A DNA stretch of 9,546 nt from Bacteroidota bacterium (lineage in GTDB: Bacteria > Bacteroidota > Bacteroidia > Chitinophagales > Chitinophagaceae), in assembly GCA_023429985.1 (NCBI GenBank), contig JAEZCV010000140.1, positions 1 through 9,546 on the forward strand. The letters are read 5' to 3'. Positions 1-7,667 of the stretch are shown one piece after another. Numbering within the stretch: position 1 is the stretch's first letter; every line of letters starts with the position of its first letter. The translations under genes and the position numbers were made by a program. Below the pieces are notes generated by a model that saw nothing but the letters and a program-made list of their open reading frames with translations, had not been told where the DNA came from and ran no database searches.

Positions 1-781
1 CAACAGAACAAACACGCTGCTGCGTTTCTTTGGCCTTGTTCACGATCTTACATGCCGTTTCATCAATCCTGTAATACTCGGCCTCCATTTTATGTTTACT
101 CAGGTCTTCCACTTCAATAGGTCTGAAAGTTCCCAATCCTGTATGCAGTGTTACTTCAGAAAAACGAATTCCTTTGATCTCGCAACGCTTGATCAGCTCA
201 CGACTGAAGTGCAATCCTGCAGTAGGTGCAGCCACGGCGCCTTCGTATTTGGCATAAACAGTCTGGTAGCGCTCCCTGTCTTCTTCATCGGGTTTGCGTT
301 TGATGTATTTAGGTAAAGGCGTTTCACCATATTTTTCAAGCACCAGGCGGAAATCGTCATCTGTTCCTTCGTGCAAAAATTTAATGGTACGTCCTCTTGA
401 AGTCGTGTTGTCAATAACCTCAGCCACCAGTTCTTCTGTGTCTCCGAAATATAATTTATTTCCTACACGTATCTTTCTTGCGGGATCAACGATCACATCC
501 CAAAGGCGGTGTTCCTTGTTTAGTTCACGTAAAAGAAAAACTTCGATCTTGGCACCTGTTTTTTCTTTCCTGCCATACATTCTTGCGGGAAAAACTTTTG
601 TATTATTAACGGTAAAAACATCTTTGTCATCAAAATATTCCAGGATGTCGCGGAAATGTTTGTTTTCCATTTGTCCGGTCCTGCGGTGCACCACCATCAT
701 ACGGGCGTCTTCGCGTTTTTTGGCGGGATTTTGAGCAATAAGATTGAGGGGAAGGTCGAACTTAAATTGTGAAAGCTTCAT
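1..781 (-). CDS. queA: S-adenosylmethionine:tRNA ribosyltransferase-isomerase QueA, 3' end outside window
   Basis: QueA is a cytoplasmic enzyme that transfers and isomerises the ribosyl moiety of S-adenosylmethionine onto 7-aminomethyl-7-deazaguanine at the tRNA wobble position, giving epoxyqueuosine. My minus-strand translation starts at ATG 781-779 (MKLSQFKFDLPLNLIAQNP) and stays open for 260 codons to the left edge. Family hallmarks are the N-terminal F-D-L-P-x-x-L-I-A-Q segment (residues 8-17), the R-M-Y-G-R-K stretch (67-72), L-P-K-Y-I-K-R (156-162), and the highly conserved D-R-E-R-Y-Q-T-V-Y-A followed by G-A-V-A-A-P-T-A-G-L-H-F (168-192), then H-T-G-L-G-T-F-R-P (213-221). QueA proteins usually have about 340-410 residues, so roughly 80-150 C-terminal residues lie outside. 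No internal stop or frameshift is seen. The gene is divergent from the TraB/GumN gene. Confidence 0.96.
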   Translation of the reverse strand, partial: MKLSQFKFDLPLNLIAQNPAKKREDARMMVVHRRTGQMENKHFRDILEYFDDKDVFTVNNTKVFPARMYGRKEKTGAKIEVFLLRELNKEHRLWDVIVDPARKIRVGNKLYFGDTEELVAEVIDNTTSRGRTIKFLHEGTDDDFRLVLEKYGETPLPKYIKRKPDEEDRERYQTVYAKYEGAVAAPTAGLHFSRELIKRCEIKGIRFSEVTLHTGLGTFRPIEVEDLSKHKMEAEYYRIDETACKIVNKAKETQQRVCSV

Positions 782-977
782 GGACTTGATTATAATATTT
801 TAGCCTCATGACGCAAACCTTGCAATAATTCGCGGCGTTGTCCCGAATGATCCGGGATTCCATTCCCACGGTCTTACGGCACCGGGCATGGTCAATTAGC
901 ATTAAAGGCCGCAAAAATAGCATTTTTAAAAGACCGGAGGGATTTTTTTTACAAACCGTTTTTTTCTGAGGCACAAT
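782..977. other. divergent intergenic region with small inverted repeats
   Basis: This 196-bp gap separates two divergent genes and must hold both promoters. Visible structures are TCCCG (841-845) paired with CGGGA (853-857) around a 7-nt loop, and AAAAAT (913-918) paired with ATTTTT (922-927) around AGC. The stretch around 811-885 looks more GC-rich than its surroundings, and T-runs lie at about 943-950 and 959-965. On the minus strand, TTTG (817-814) is followed after 19 nt by TATAATCA (794-787), which fits a Bacteroidota promoter only partly. I recognise no riboswitch class and no tRNA. Confidence 0.4.
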
Positions 978-3900
978 ATGTTATCTTGGATGTTTAGCAT
1001 CTTAAACAAAATTTTCCCCATGAGGACCCTGCCGCTGGCCATAATGGCTTTTTTTATTGTTTTTCAGTCTGTTGCTCAAACCACTCCCAAACTCCCTAAT
1101 AAGTATCCAAGTCTGCTTTGGGAAATAAAAGGCAAGGGTCTCACCAAACCATCTTATTTGTTCGGCACCATGCATGTAAGCAGTAAAATGGTATTTCATT
1201 TATCCGATTCATTTTACATTGGAATAAAGAATGCCGATGTAGTGGCGCTTGAAACCAATCCGGGTACATGGCAGGAAGATTTTTCCCGCTACGACCTTGA
1301 CTTCAACCCATATGGATTTAATTCCAGATACAGGAATGGTTATAACGGCCCTTCCGATTATTTATCCATCAAATCTCTTAAGGGATTCCCTTATGAAAAA
1401 ATGCTTGCGGCCTCTTTGTACAGCAATCCAGCAATGATCAATAACTTTCTTTATCGCAGTAACTCCGAACGCTACAGCGATTTTGAAGAAGATACATACC
1501 TCGATCTTTATATATACCAGATAGGTAAAAAATGGAATAAGAAACTATCTGGTGTAGAAGATTTTGATGAAAGTATGACCCTGGTAAGAGAAGCTTATGC
1601 CGATGCTGCAAAGGATAAGAGCAAGAGAGACAGGAATTTTGATGTAGATAAAGAATTTTCTTATGCTAAACTGGATGAGGCTTATCGTACAGGCAACCTG
1701 GATCTTATTGATACCATACAGAAACTTAACAGTTCCTCCCCGGTTTTCGATGAAAAGTTTTTGTATAAACGGAATGAGATACAGGCTAAGAATATTGATT
1801 CAATTTTAAAAACCAAAGCTGCACTTTTTGTTGGTGTTGGTGCCGCCCACTTGCCCGGTCACCGGGGTGTGATAGAAATGCTGAGACAAATGGGTTATAC
1901 GCTTAGACCCATTAAAATGACAGAAAGAGACAGCCGTAATAAAGAGATCATTGAACAGTTGAGGGTTCCCGTTAGCTTTTCCACCTATACTGCTCCGGAT
2001 AATTTTTACCAGGTAAATATTCCCGGTAAATTATACAGTTTTTCCGAACCTGATGGTTTACTCAATCAGCAGCAATATGCCGATATGGCTAATGGAAGCT
2101 ATTACATTGTTTCGCGGTTGCAGACAAATGCCATGATGTGGGGTCATTCAACAGCTGATGTTTTAAGAAAGGTGGATAGTTTGCTGTACGAAAATATTCC
2201 CGGAAAGATCCTGGAAAAGAAAAAGATTGTGCGCAATGGTTATCATGGATTTGAAATAACCAACCGTACAAGAAGGGGCGACTTCCAGCGCTATAATATT
2301 TTTGTTACACCCAATGAGGTTGTATTGTTCAAGATGAGTGGTAATGGAGATTATGTTAGCCTTGGAAATGAAGCAGAACAGTTCTTCAGCAGTATTAAAC
2401 TAAAGGAATATGTAACTGACTGGAAGAGGTACAGTCCTGCTTTTGGGGGCTTTGAAGTGGAGATGCCGCACCAGCCCTGGATAAATAATATTTATAAGAA
2501 CTGGTATTTTCTTTCCAACGAAAAGGAAACAGGAACTACTTACCAGGTGATACGAACAGATATTCACAATATTAATTTTGTTGAAGAAGACTCTTTTGAT
2601 CTCAACCTTTTGGAAGAAAGTTTTTCTGCATCCGAGTTTATTGATAAAAAGATATCATCAAAACATTCCACCAAAAACGGTTATTCTGTCCTTGATGCGA
2701 AGTATAGATACAAAAATGGTTCTGTTGCATTGGTAAAGTACATAATCCAGGGACCTCATTATTATACGATTGTAGCCAATGGAAGGAAAGAACATGCTAA
2801 AATGAAGGCCTTCCTTAATTCTTTCACCATTACACCTTTTCTATACGGTGAGGCATTCAGGCAGTACGATACAAGCCTGCACTTCACTGTTAATTCGCCC
2901 GTGCGTATTCACAAAGAAAAAAAGCTGCAAATGTATCCCGAAGAACTATTTCGAATGGGTAATGCTATGGATGATGAAGCCCACCTGGAAGAATATGGAT
3001 CTTACAAAGACAGGATAATTGAAAGTGATTCTACAGGAGAAAAGATATATGTTTCCATCTATAAGCCGGGGAAGTATTATTATGATGATGATACGGCTGA
3101 AAAAAAGGACTCCATTTTTTTAAGAACCGACAGCCAGGATTGGATATACAGGGTAAGAAAAGAATATAAACTGCCTAATAATACAGAGGTATTTGAGTTT
3201 GAATTGGGCGATCCATTAAGCAGCCGCGTAAAAAGAGGAAAAAGCTTTAGCCGCGATGGCATTTTCCAGCGCTTTGTGGTACAGGGCGATACCACTACGC
3301 CACTTAGTTCCTTTGTTACTTCTTTTATGGAAAGCTTCATGCCTGTGGATACGGTGAAAGGTGTTGACCCATTGCAAAAGAAATCCGGGATCTTCTTAGC
3401 CGATTTTTTCAGCACTGACAGTACAGAAAGAAAGCGTGCTATTAAAAATATCAGGCAGGTAAAGTTCGACTCAACGGATTTTGCAGGTTTGAAAAAAGCT
3501 ATTGAATCGCTCAACTGGTCGGAGAAGAAGTATCTGGATATCAAAAACCAGCTGATAGCTAAGTTATCTGAAGTTCCAACACCCGAGGCTGCAGATTACC
3601 TGAAAGCGGTTTATTTTGCTGCAGGCGATACCATAGAAGTTCAGTACAAAGCACTTAATGCCTTGCTGGCCCATGAAAATAGCTACTCTTATCAGGTGTT
3701 TAAAGAGATCATGATCAACGAACCTCCGGTGCTCATCCTAAATACTGGGAATAATTATGGGAGTTATACATCCTATAGCAGGGAAAATTTCTTCGATGCT
3801 CTTTATGATTCTCTTGAACTCACCAGATCCATTTTTGCCGACATTCTTCCATTGATCAATATTAATGATTATGAGGATCCTGTTACCGGGTTGCTTGAAT

Positions 3901-4760
3901 CCATGATAGATAGTAACATGGTTACAACTAAAGATTATGAAATGTATTATTCGAAATTCATGATCGAAGCCAGGCAGGAAATGAAGAAACAGGTGATCAG
4001 CGAAAAGAAAAAGTCTATTAAACTTGCACAAAAAGATGAAGACGAGGAAGACAATTATTATAGTTCCTATTCTTCGCGCGATTATGGAAACAGTAAGTTA
4101 AGCAGTTATGCAACTTTGCTGATGCCTTTCTGGGATCAGCACCCTGCTGTACCGGCCTTATTTAAACAACTCCTTTCCAGCAATGATAAAAAACTTAAGC
4201 TGAATACAGTTTATTTAATGATCAGGAACAACAGGCCTTTACCCGATACCATGCTTTCTTATTTTGCCGGACTGGATGAGTACAGGTATCAACTATACCT
4301 GCAATTAAGAAAAATGAAAAAGCTGGAATTGTTTCCTGCAAAACATTTTAACCACGTATCGCTGGCAAAAAGTGAACTGTATAAATCATACAGCGGAAAA
4401 GTATCAGATACTTTCGCTTTTCTCACAGCCAAACCGGTAAAAATTGAGAAGAGAGAAGGACTGGTGTATTTTTTCAAATATAAAACCAATAAGGAAGATA
4501 ACAATTGGAAGCTTGCCGTGGTGGGACTGGTTGAAAAAGATCCCAAAAAATACCTGTTTGATTTAAAAACGGGAGAATCCTATTTTGATATTGATCTTAC
4601 TGAAAGGACTGATGAAAAGCTGGATGAAGAGGAGTCTTTGGATGCCCAGCTGAATAAATTATTAAAGAAGAAATTATATTCAAAACGTAAGAGTGCCGCT
4701 GAATTTTACGAGAATGATGTCAGGTATAATGATTATCTGCCGCCGGTGATCACAGACTAG
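978..4760 (+). CDS. secreted TraB/GumN-family protein with very long uncharacterised C-terminal region (1260 aa)
   Basis: The N-terminal third is a TraB/GumN (TIKI-like) domain, a family that includes metal-dependent proteases. Visible landmarks are L-L-W-E-I (46-50), Y-L-F-G-T-M-H (60-66, first GxxH), A-L-E-T (90-93, conserved Glu92), G-V-E-D (192-195), R265-N266, and V-G-A-A-H-L (287-292, second GxxH), ending near 313. Residues 15-33 form a signal peptide with likely cleavage at SVA|QTT. The start is uncertain: ATG 978 has GAGG 6 nt upstream, while in-frame ATG 1020 (Met15) gives a more typical signal peptide. Residues 331-790 look like three diverged copies of one beta-rich module (about 331-476, 483-620, 627-790). 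Residues 804-915 look helical and possibly HEAT-like. An acidic, Tyr/Ser-rich patch lies near 1019-1036. Typical Bacteroidota TraB/GumN proteins have about 290 residues, so this is roughly four times longer. The C-terminal function is unknown. Export to periplasm or surface is inferred. Confidence 0.9.
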   Translation: MLSWMFSILNKIFPMRTLPLAIMAFFIVFQSVAQTTPKLPNKYPSLLWEIKGKGLTKPSYLFGTMHVSSKMVFHLSDSFYIGIKNADVVALETNPGTWQEDFSRYDLDFNPYGFNSRYRNGYNGPSDYLSIKSLKGFPYEKMLAASLYSNPAMINNFLYRSNSERYSDFEEDTYLDLYIYQIGKKWNKKLSGVEDFDESMTLVREAYADAAKDKSKRDRNFDVDKEFSYAKLDEAYRTGNLDLIDTIQKLNSSSPVFDEKFLYKRNEIQAKNIDSILKTKAALFVGVGAAHLPGHRGVIEMLRQMGYTLRPIKMTERDSRNKEIIEQLRVPVSFSTYTAPDNFYQVNIPGKLYSFSEPDGLLNQQQYADMANGSYYIVSRLQTNAMMWGHSTADVLRKVDSLLYENIPGKILEKKKIVRNGYHGFEITNRTRRGDFQRYNIFVTPNEVVLFKMSGNGDYVSLGNEAEQFFSSIKLKEYVTDWKRYSPAFGGFEVEMPHQPWINNIYKNWYFLSNEKETGTTYQVIRTDIHNINFVEEDSFDLNLLEESFSASEFIDKKISSKHSTKNGYSVLDAKYRYKNGSVALVKYIIQGPHYYTIVANGRKEHAKMKAFLNSFTITPFLYGEAFRQYDTSLHFTVNSPVRIHKEKKLQMYPEELFRMGNAMDDEAHLEEYGSYKDRIIESDSTGEKIYVSIYKPGKYYYDDDTAEKKDSIFLRTDSQDWIYRVRKEYKLPNNTEVFEFELGDPLSSRVKRGKSFSRDGIFQRFVVQGDTTTPLSSFVTSFMESFMPVDTVKGVDPLQKKSGIFLADFFSTDSTERKRAIKNIRQVKFDSTDFAGLKKAIESLNWSEKKYLDIKNQLIAKLSEVPTPEAADYLKAVYFAAGDTIEVQYKALNALLAHENSYSYQVFKEIMINEPPVLILNTGNNYGSYTSYSRENFFDALYDSLELTRSIFADILPLININDYEDPVTGLLESMIDSNMVTTKDYEMYYSKFMIEARQEMKKQVISEKKKSIKLAQKDEDEEDNYYSSYSSRDYGNSKLSSYATLLMPFWDQHPAVPALFKQLLSSNDKKLKLNTVYLMIRNNRPLPDTMLSYFAGLDEYRYQLYLQLRKMKKLELFPAKHFNHVSLAKSELYKSYSGKVSDTFAFLTAKPVKIEKREGLVYFFKYKTNKEDNNWKLAVVGLVEKDPKKYLFDLKTGESYFDIDLTERTDEKLDEEESLDAQLNKLLKKKLYSKRKSAAEFYENDVRYNDYLPPVITD

Positions 4761-6435
4761 GTATGGCCCGGATGAGGTTTTTGGTATACTCCGCTCCGGG
4801 GTTATTATACACTTCATCCGCATCTCCCGATTCAATGATCTTTCCTTTGTGCATTACCATGATCCTGTCGCTCATATAACGAACAACAGAAAGATCATGC
4901 GAGATAAAGAGCAGGGTGAGTCCCAGCTCTTTTTTTAATTCATTTAATAGGTTTAATACCTGTGCCTGCACACTTACATCCAGAGCTGATACCGATTCGT
5001 CACACACAATAAAACCGGGGTTAAGTGCCAGTGCCCTTGCAATTACAATTCTTTGCCTTTGCCCGCCCGAAAATTCATGTGGATACCTTGTTTCCATTGA
5101 AGCAGGCAGGTTTACCTGTTCAAGCAGCGTAGCCACTTTTTTTCTTCTTGCGCCTGCGTTTTTTTCAATTCCTGCAATACGCATAGGTTCTGCAATGGCA
5201 TTTCCTATGGTAAGTCGTGGGTTTAACGATGAATAGGGATCCTGGAAGATCAGTTGCACTTCTTTTCTTAATTGTTTTTCCGCGTCAGCATTTTCAATAT
5301 TGATGTTGCGTCCTTTGTAAATAATTTCGCCTTCATCCGGTTTTACCAGTTGCAGCAAAGTTCTTCCCAATGTTGTTTTGCCACAACCCGATTCTCCTAC
5401 CAGGCCTAATGTTTCACCTTTCTTAACAAGAAAACTCACCCCATCTACTGCATTTACATAGTAAGCAGGCTTGCCAAAGAAGTTCTTTTTGCCTGGGAAC
5501 TTCACCACCAGGTTTTTTACTTCAACCAAAACGGATTCATTTTTATTAATGATAATTTCTGGTTGATTTTTTTTGGTTGATTGAACACCTTCCAGGAAAT
5601 CACTTACCACTGGTAACCGTTCGCCCCGGGGATGATTAGCCGGCCGGCAGGCAATGAGTGCACGGGTATAGGGATGTTGGGGAGATGAAAAAATGGTTTG
5701 CGCTGTATTTTCTTCCATCATGGAACCTTTGTACATGATGGCCACACGGTCGGCAATTTCTTTTACCACACCTAAATCATGGGTAATAAAAAGCACACCC
5801 ATATTCTGGCTTTGCTGAAGGTCATTAATCAGTTCCAAAATTGTTTTTTGAACGGTGACATCCAGTGCCGTTGTAGGTTCATCACAAATGAGCAATGATG
5901 GTTCACAACACATGGCCATGGCAATCATTACCCTTTGCTTTTGTCCGCCACTAAGCTGGTGCGGAAAGCGGTTGAACATAGTGGCCGGATCGGGAAGCTT
6001 CACTTTTTCAAACCATTCAATGGTTTTATTTTTTGCTGCTTCCTTCGACAGTTTTTTATGCAGAAGCAGCACTTCCATTACCTGCCTACCGCAACTCATT
6101 ACCGGGTTCAGTGAAGTCATGGGTTCCTGGAAGATCATAGCGATCTTATTACCGCGGATCTGCTGCAGCTGTGAATAATTTGCTTCCAGGAGGTTAATGC
6201 TGTTGATGCCATCCTCTGAAAACAGGATCTTCCCACCCGGGTAATGTGCGGGTGGCTGGGGGAGTAATTTTAAAATGGAAAGAGATGTAACAGATTTTCC
6301 CGAACCGCTTTCACCCACCAAAGCCATGATCTCGCCCCTGGATATTTCCAGCGAAAAGTCCTTTACTGCATTGGTAGAAATACCTTCAGAAGTAAAATCA
6401 ATATTAAGATGTTGTATACTTAATAATGGTAGCAT
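4750..6435 (-). CDS. peptide/nickel-type ABC transporter ATPase with two fused nucleotide-binding domains (YejF/OppDF-like)
   Basis: This 561-residue cytoplasmic ATPase would power uptake of oligopeptides or similar small solutes through a membrane permease pair. The first domain has Walker A G-E-S-G-S-G-K-S (41-48), signature L-S-G-G-Q (161-165), Walker B L-L-I-C-D-E-P (181-187) and switch His219, followed by the peptide-transporter extension Q-H-P-Y-T-R-A-L (253-260). The second has Walker A G-E-S-G-C-G-K-T (347-354), signature F-S-G-G-Q (455-459), Walker B F-I-V-C-D-E (475-480) and His513. A linker at about 270-302 joins them. Domain 1 resembles OppD/DppD and domain 2 OppF/DppF, as in YejF and GsiA. 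The start overlaps the upstream lipoprotein stop in TGATG, so translation is probably coupled. The stop TGA (4752-4750) lies inside the last codons of the convergent TraB/GumN gene. No permease or binding protein is in the window. The substrate cannot be told from sequence. Confidence 0.95.
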   Translation of the reverse strand: MLPLLSIQHLNIDFTSEGISTNAVKDFSLEISRGEIMALVGESGSGKSVTSLSILKLLPQPPAHYPGGKILFSEDGINSINLLEANYSQLQQIRGNKIAMIFQEPMTSLNPVMSCGRQVMEVLLLHKKLSKEAAKNKTIEWFEKVKLPDPATMFNRFPHQLSGGQKQRVMIAMAMCCEPSLLICDEPTTALDVTVQKTILELINDLQQSQNMGVLFITHDLGVVKEIADRVAIMYKGSMMEENTAQTIFSSPQHPYTRALIACRPANHPRGERLPVVSDFLEGVQSTKKNQPEIIINKNESVLVEVKNLVVKFPGKKNFFGKPAYYVNAVDGVSFLVKKGETLGLVGESGCGKTTLGRTLLQLVKPDEGEIIYKGRNINIENADAEKQLRKEVQLIFQDPYSSLNPRLTIGNAIAEPMRIAGIEKNAGARRKKVATLLEQVNLPASMETRYPHEFSGGQRQRIVIARALALNPGFIVCDESVSALDVSVQAQVLNLLNELKKELGLTLLFISHDLSVVRYMSDRIMVMHKGKIIESGDADEVYNNPGAEYTKNLIRAIPSL

Positions 6436-6818
6436 CAGTTACAACGGGTGGTGATTACCTTGATTGATAAAGATTTTTCAGGCGTAGGGTAATAAGCTTT
6501 ACAAACTGCGCAGGGCTCTTCGGTTTCGGATGCGATTTCAAAATAAAATTCATCACCTTCATTAATATCGGCAGGGAAGCTGCAAACGCTTTCCAGCCTG
6601 AAAGCATTCTGGTAGGTTTTTCCTGTATTGGGATCTGTCCAGGAAGCGGCTACCATGCCGGATTCTACATTGCCTTCCAAAACGGAAATTGTATAATTCA
6701 TGCAGAGGGCTTTTATTTCTAACCTTCCTTTATAACAGGTTCCGGACTTGCCGGCTTTATTGCAGGTTGAAGATGTAAAAGCCACTAAAACAAAAAGCAA
6801 AAGAGAAAAGTATTTCAT
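6435..6818 (-). CDS. small cysteine-rich putative lipoprotein, function unknown
   Basis: The 127-residue product begins MKYFSLLLFVLVAFTSSTC: one lysine, a hydrophobic stretch (4-14) and a lipobox-like S-S-T-C with Cys19 as the probable lipid attachment site. The box is loose compared with the usual L-A/S-G/A-C, so processing by signal peptidase II is likely rather than certain. The mature part has six further cysteines (28, 39, 79, 103, 106, 126), including a C-A-V-C pair, which suggests up to three disulfides in the periplasm or outer membrane. The rest looks beta-rich, with W-T-D-P-N-T-G-K-T-Y at 60-69. I recognise no family. It starts 2 bp after the AMP nucleosidase stop and its own stop shares a base with the ABC ATPase start, so it is the middle gene of an operon. 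Whether it helps the transporter is open. Confidence 0.8.
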   Translation of the reverse strand: MKYFSLLLFVLVAFTSSTCNKAGKSGTCYKGRLEIKALCMNYTISVLEGNVESGMVAASWTDPNTGKTYQNAFRLESVCSFPADINEGDEFYFEIASETEEPCAVCKAYYPTPEKSLSIKVITTRCN

Positions 6819-6820
6819 AA

Positions 6821-7591
6821 TTAAAATTTCAGGTGTCTTACCGTCTGGCCATTATTGATCAATTGTTTTAAAGAATCTATTCCAATAGAAAGGTGCCTGT
6901 GCACAAAGTTTTCGGTAACCTTTTTATCGCTTTCTTCAGTTTTCACTCCCTCCGGGGTCATAGGCTGGTCGCTCACCAGCAGCAATGCACCTGTTGGGAT
7001 CTTATTATAGAAACCTACTGCAAAAATCGTAGCGGTTTCCATATCAATGGCATATGCCCTGATTTGCTGCAGGTAATTTTTAAATTCCTCATCATGTTCC
7101 CAAACACGCCTGTTGGTGGTGTATACGGTGCCCGTCCAGTAATCCACTTCATAATCGCGAATGGTGGTTGAAATGGCTTTTTGAAGGGCAAATGCGGGCA
7201 ATGCCGGTACTTCTGCAGGAAAATAATCATTGGAAGTACCTTCTCCCCTTATAGCAGCAATGGGTAAAATAAGGTCTCCCAGTTTATTTCGTTTTTTCAA
7301 TCCACCGCATTTGCCAAGGAAAAGTACAGCTTCGGGTTCAATGGCAGATAAAAGATCCATGACAGTTGCTGCTGTTGGACTCCCCATTCCAAAGTTGATG
7401 ATGGTAATGCCATCCGCTGTAGCACATTGCATAGGCTTATCCGAACCAATGATCTCCACCTTGTTCCATTCGGCAAACATCTTTACATAGTTACTGAAAT
7501 TGGTAAGCAGAATGTATTTTCCAAAGCTTTCGAGTGATTGACCGGTATAACGCGGTAACCAGTTCTTTACAATATCATCTTTAGACTTCAT
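6821..7591 (-). CDS. amn: AMP nucleosidase (short Bacteroidota type, nucleoside phosphorylase fold)
   Basis: The predicted reaction is hydrolysis of AMP to adenine and ribose 5-phosphate in the cytoplasm, part of purine salvage and adenylate balance. The 256-residue protein shows the PNP/UDP phosphorylase-family pattern: phosphate/ribose-loop-like F-G-M-G-S-P-T-A (67-74), central G-K-C-G-G-L (93-98), ribose-binding D-M-E-T (183-186) and base-site S-D-Q-P-M (207-211). It lacks the N-terminal extension of the 480-residue E. coli Amn and matches the short form common in Bacteroidota. The start ATG 7591-7589 is preceded by AAGGAAG, an AG-rich ribosome site unusually close to the codon. It is the first gene of an operon with the lipoprotein and ABC ATPase, divergent from the HsdR-N gene. 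A related nucleoside phosphorylase or other nucleosidase activity cannot be excluded by sequence alone. Confidence 0.88.
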   Translation of the reverse strand: MKSKDDIVKNWLPRYTGQSLESFGKYILLTNFSNYVKMFAEWNKVEIIGSDKPMQCATADGITIINFGMGSPTAATVMDLLSAIEPEAVLFLGKCGGLKKRNKLGDLILPIAAIRGEGTSNDYFPAEVPALPAFALQKAISTTIRDYEVDYWTGTVYTTNRRVWEHDEEFKNYLQQIRAYAIDMETATIFAVGFYNKIPTGALLLVSDQPMTPEGVKTEESDKKVTENFVHRHLSIGIDSLKQLINNGQTVRHLKF

Positions 7592-7655
7592 CTTCCTTGA
7601 ATTTTTAGATCAACACTAATACCATATCTTAATTAAGAGGTACGAATTTAATCAT

Positions 7656-7663
7656 TAGGTTTG
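7656..7663 (+). promoter_or_regulatory. candidate Bacteroidota -7 box TAGGTTTG
   Basis: TAGGTTTG matches the TAnnTTTG consensus exactly. It ends only 4 nt before ATG 7668, so if used the transcript would be leaderless or would start within the annotated gene. No clear TTG sits at the expected -33 distance, so this is a tentative call. Confidence 0.35.
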
Positions 7664-7667
7664 ATGG

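Noticed and set aside
294..734. Plus-strand frame of 146 codons opposite queA
   Set aside because: It is fully antisense to a gene with unmistakable QueA motifs and has Ser/Arg-rich composition with no recognisable domain.
787..817. TTTG-N19-TATAATCA as queA promoter on the minus strand
   Set aside because: The spacing fits, but the downstream box matches TAnnTTTG poorly and lies about 5 nt from the start codon, so I do not call it as a feature.
762..974. Small minus-strand coding region upstream of queA
   Set aside because: It overlaps the queA start in another frame and the peptide has no domain or usual composition; it fills a promoter region.
3080..3544. Minus-strand frame of 154 codons inside the TraB/GumN gene
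   Set aside because: It is antisense to a continuous 1260-codon gene and its Ser/Phe/Leu-rich composition is typical of shadow frames.
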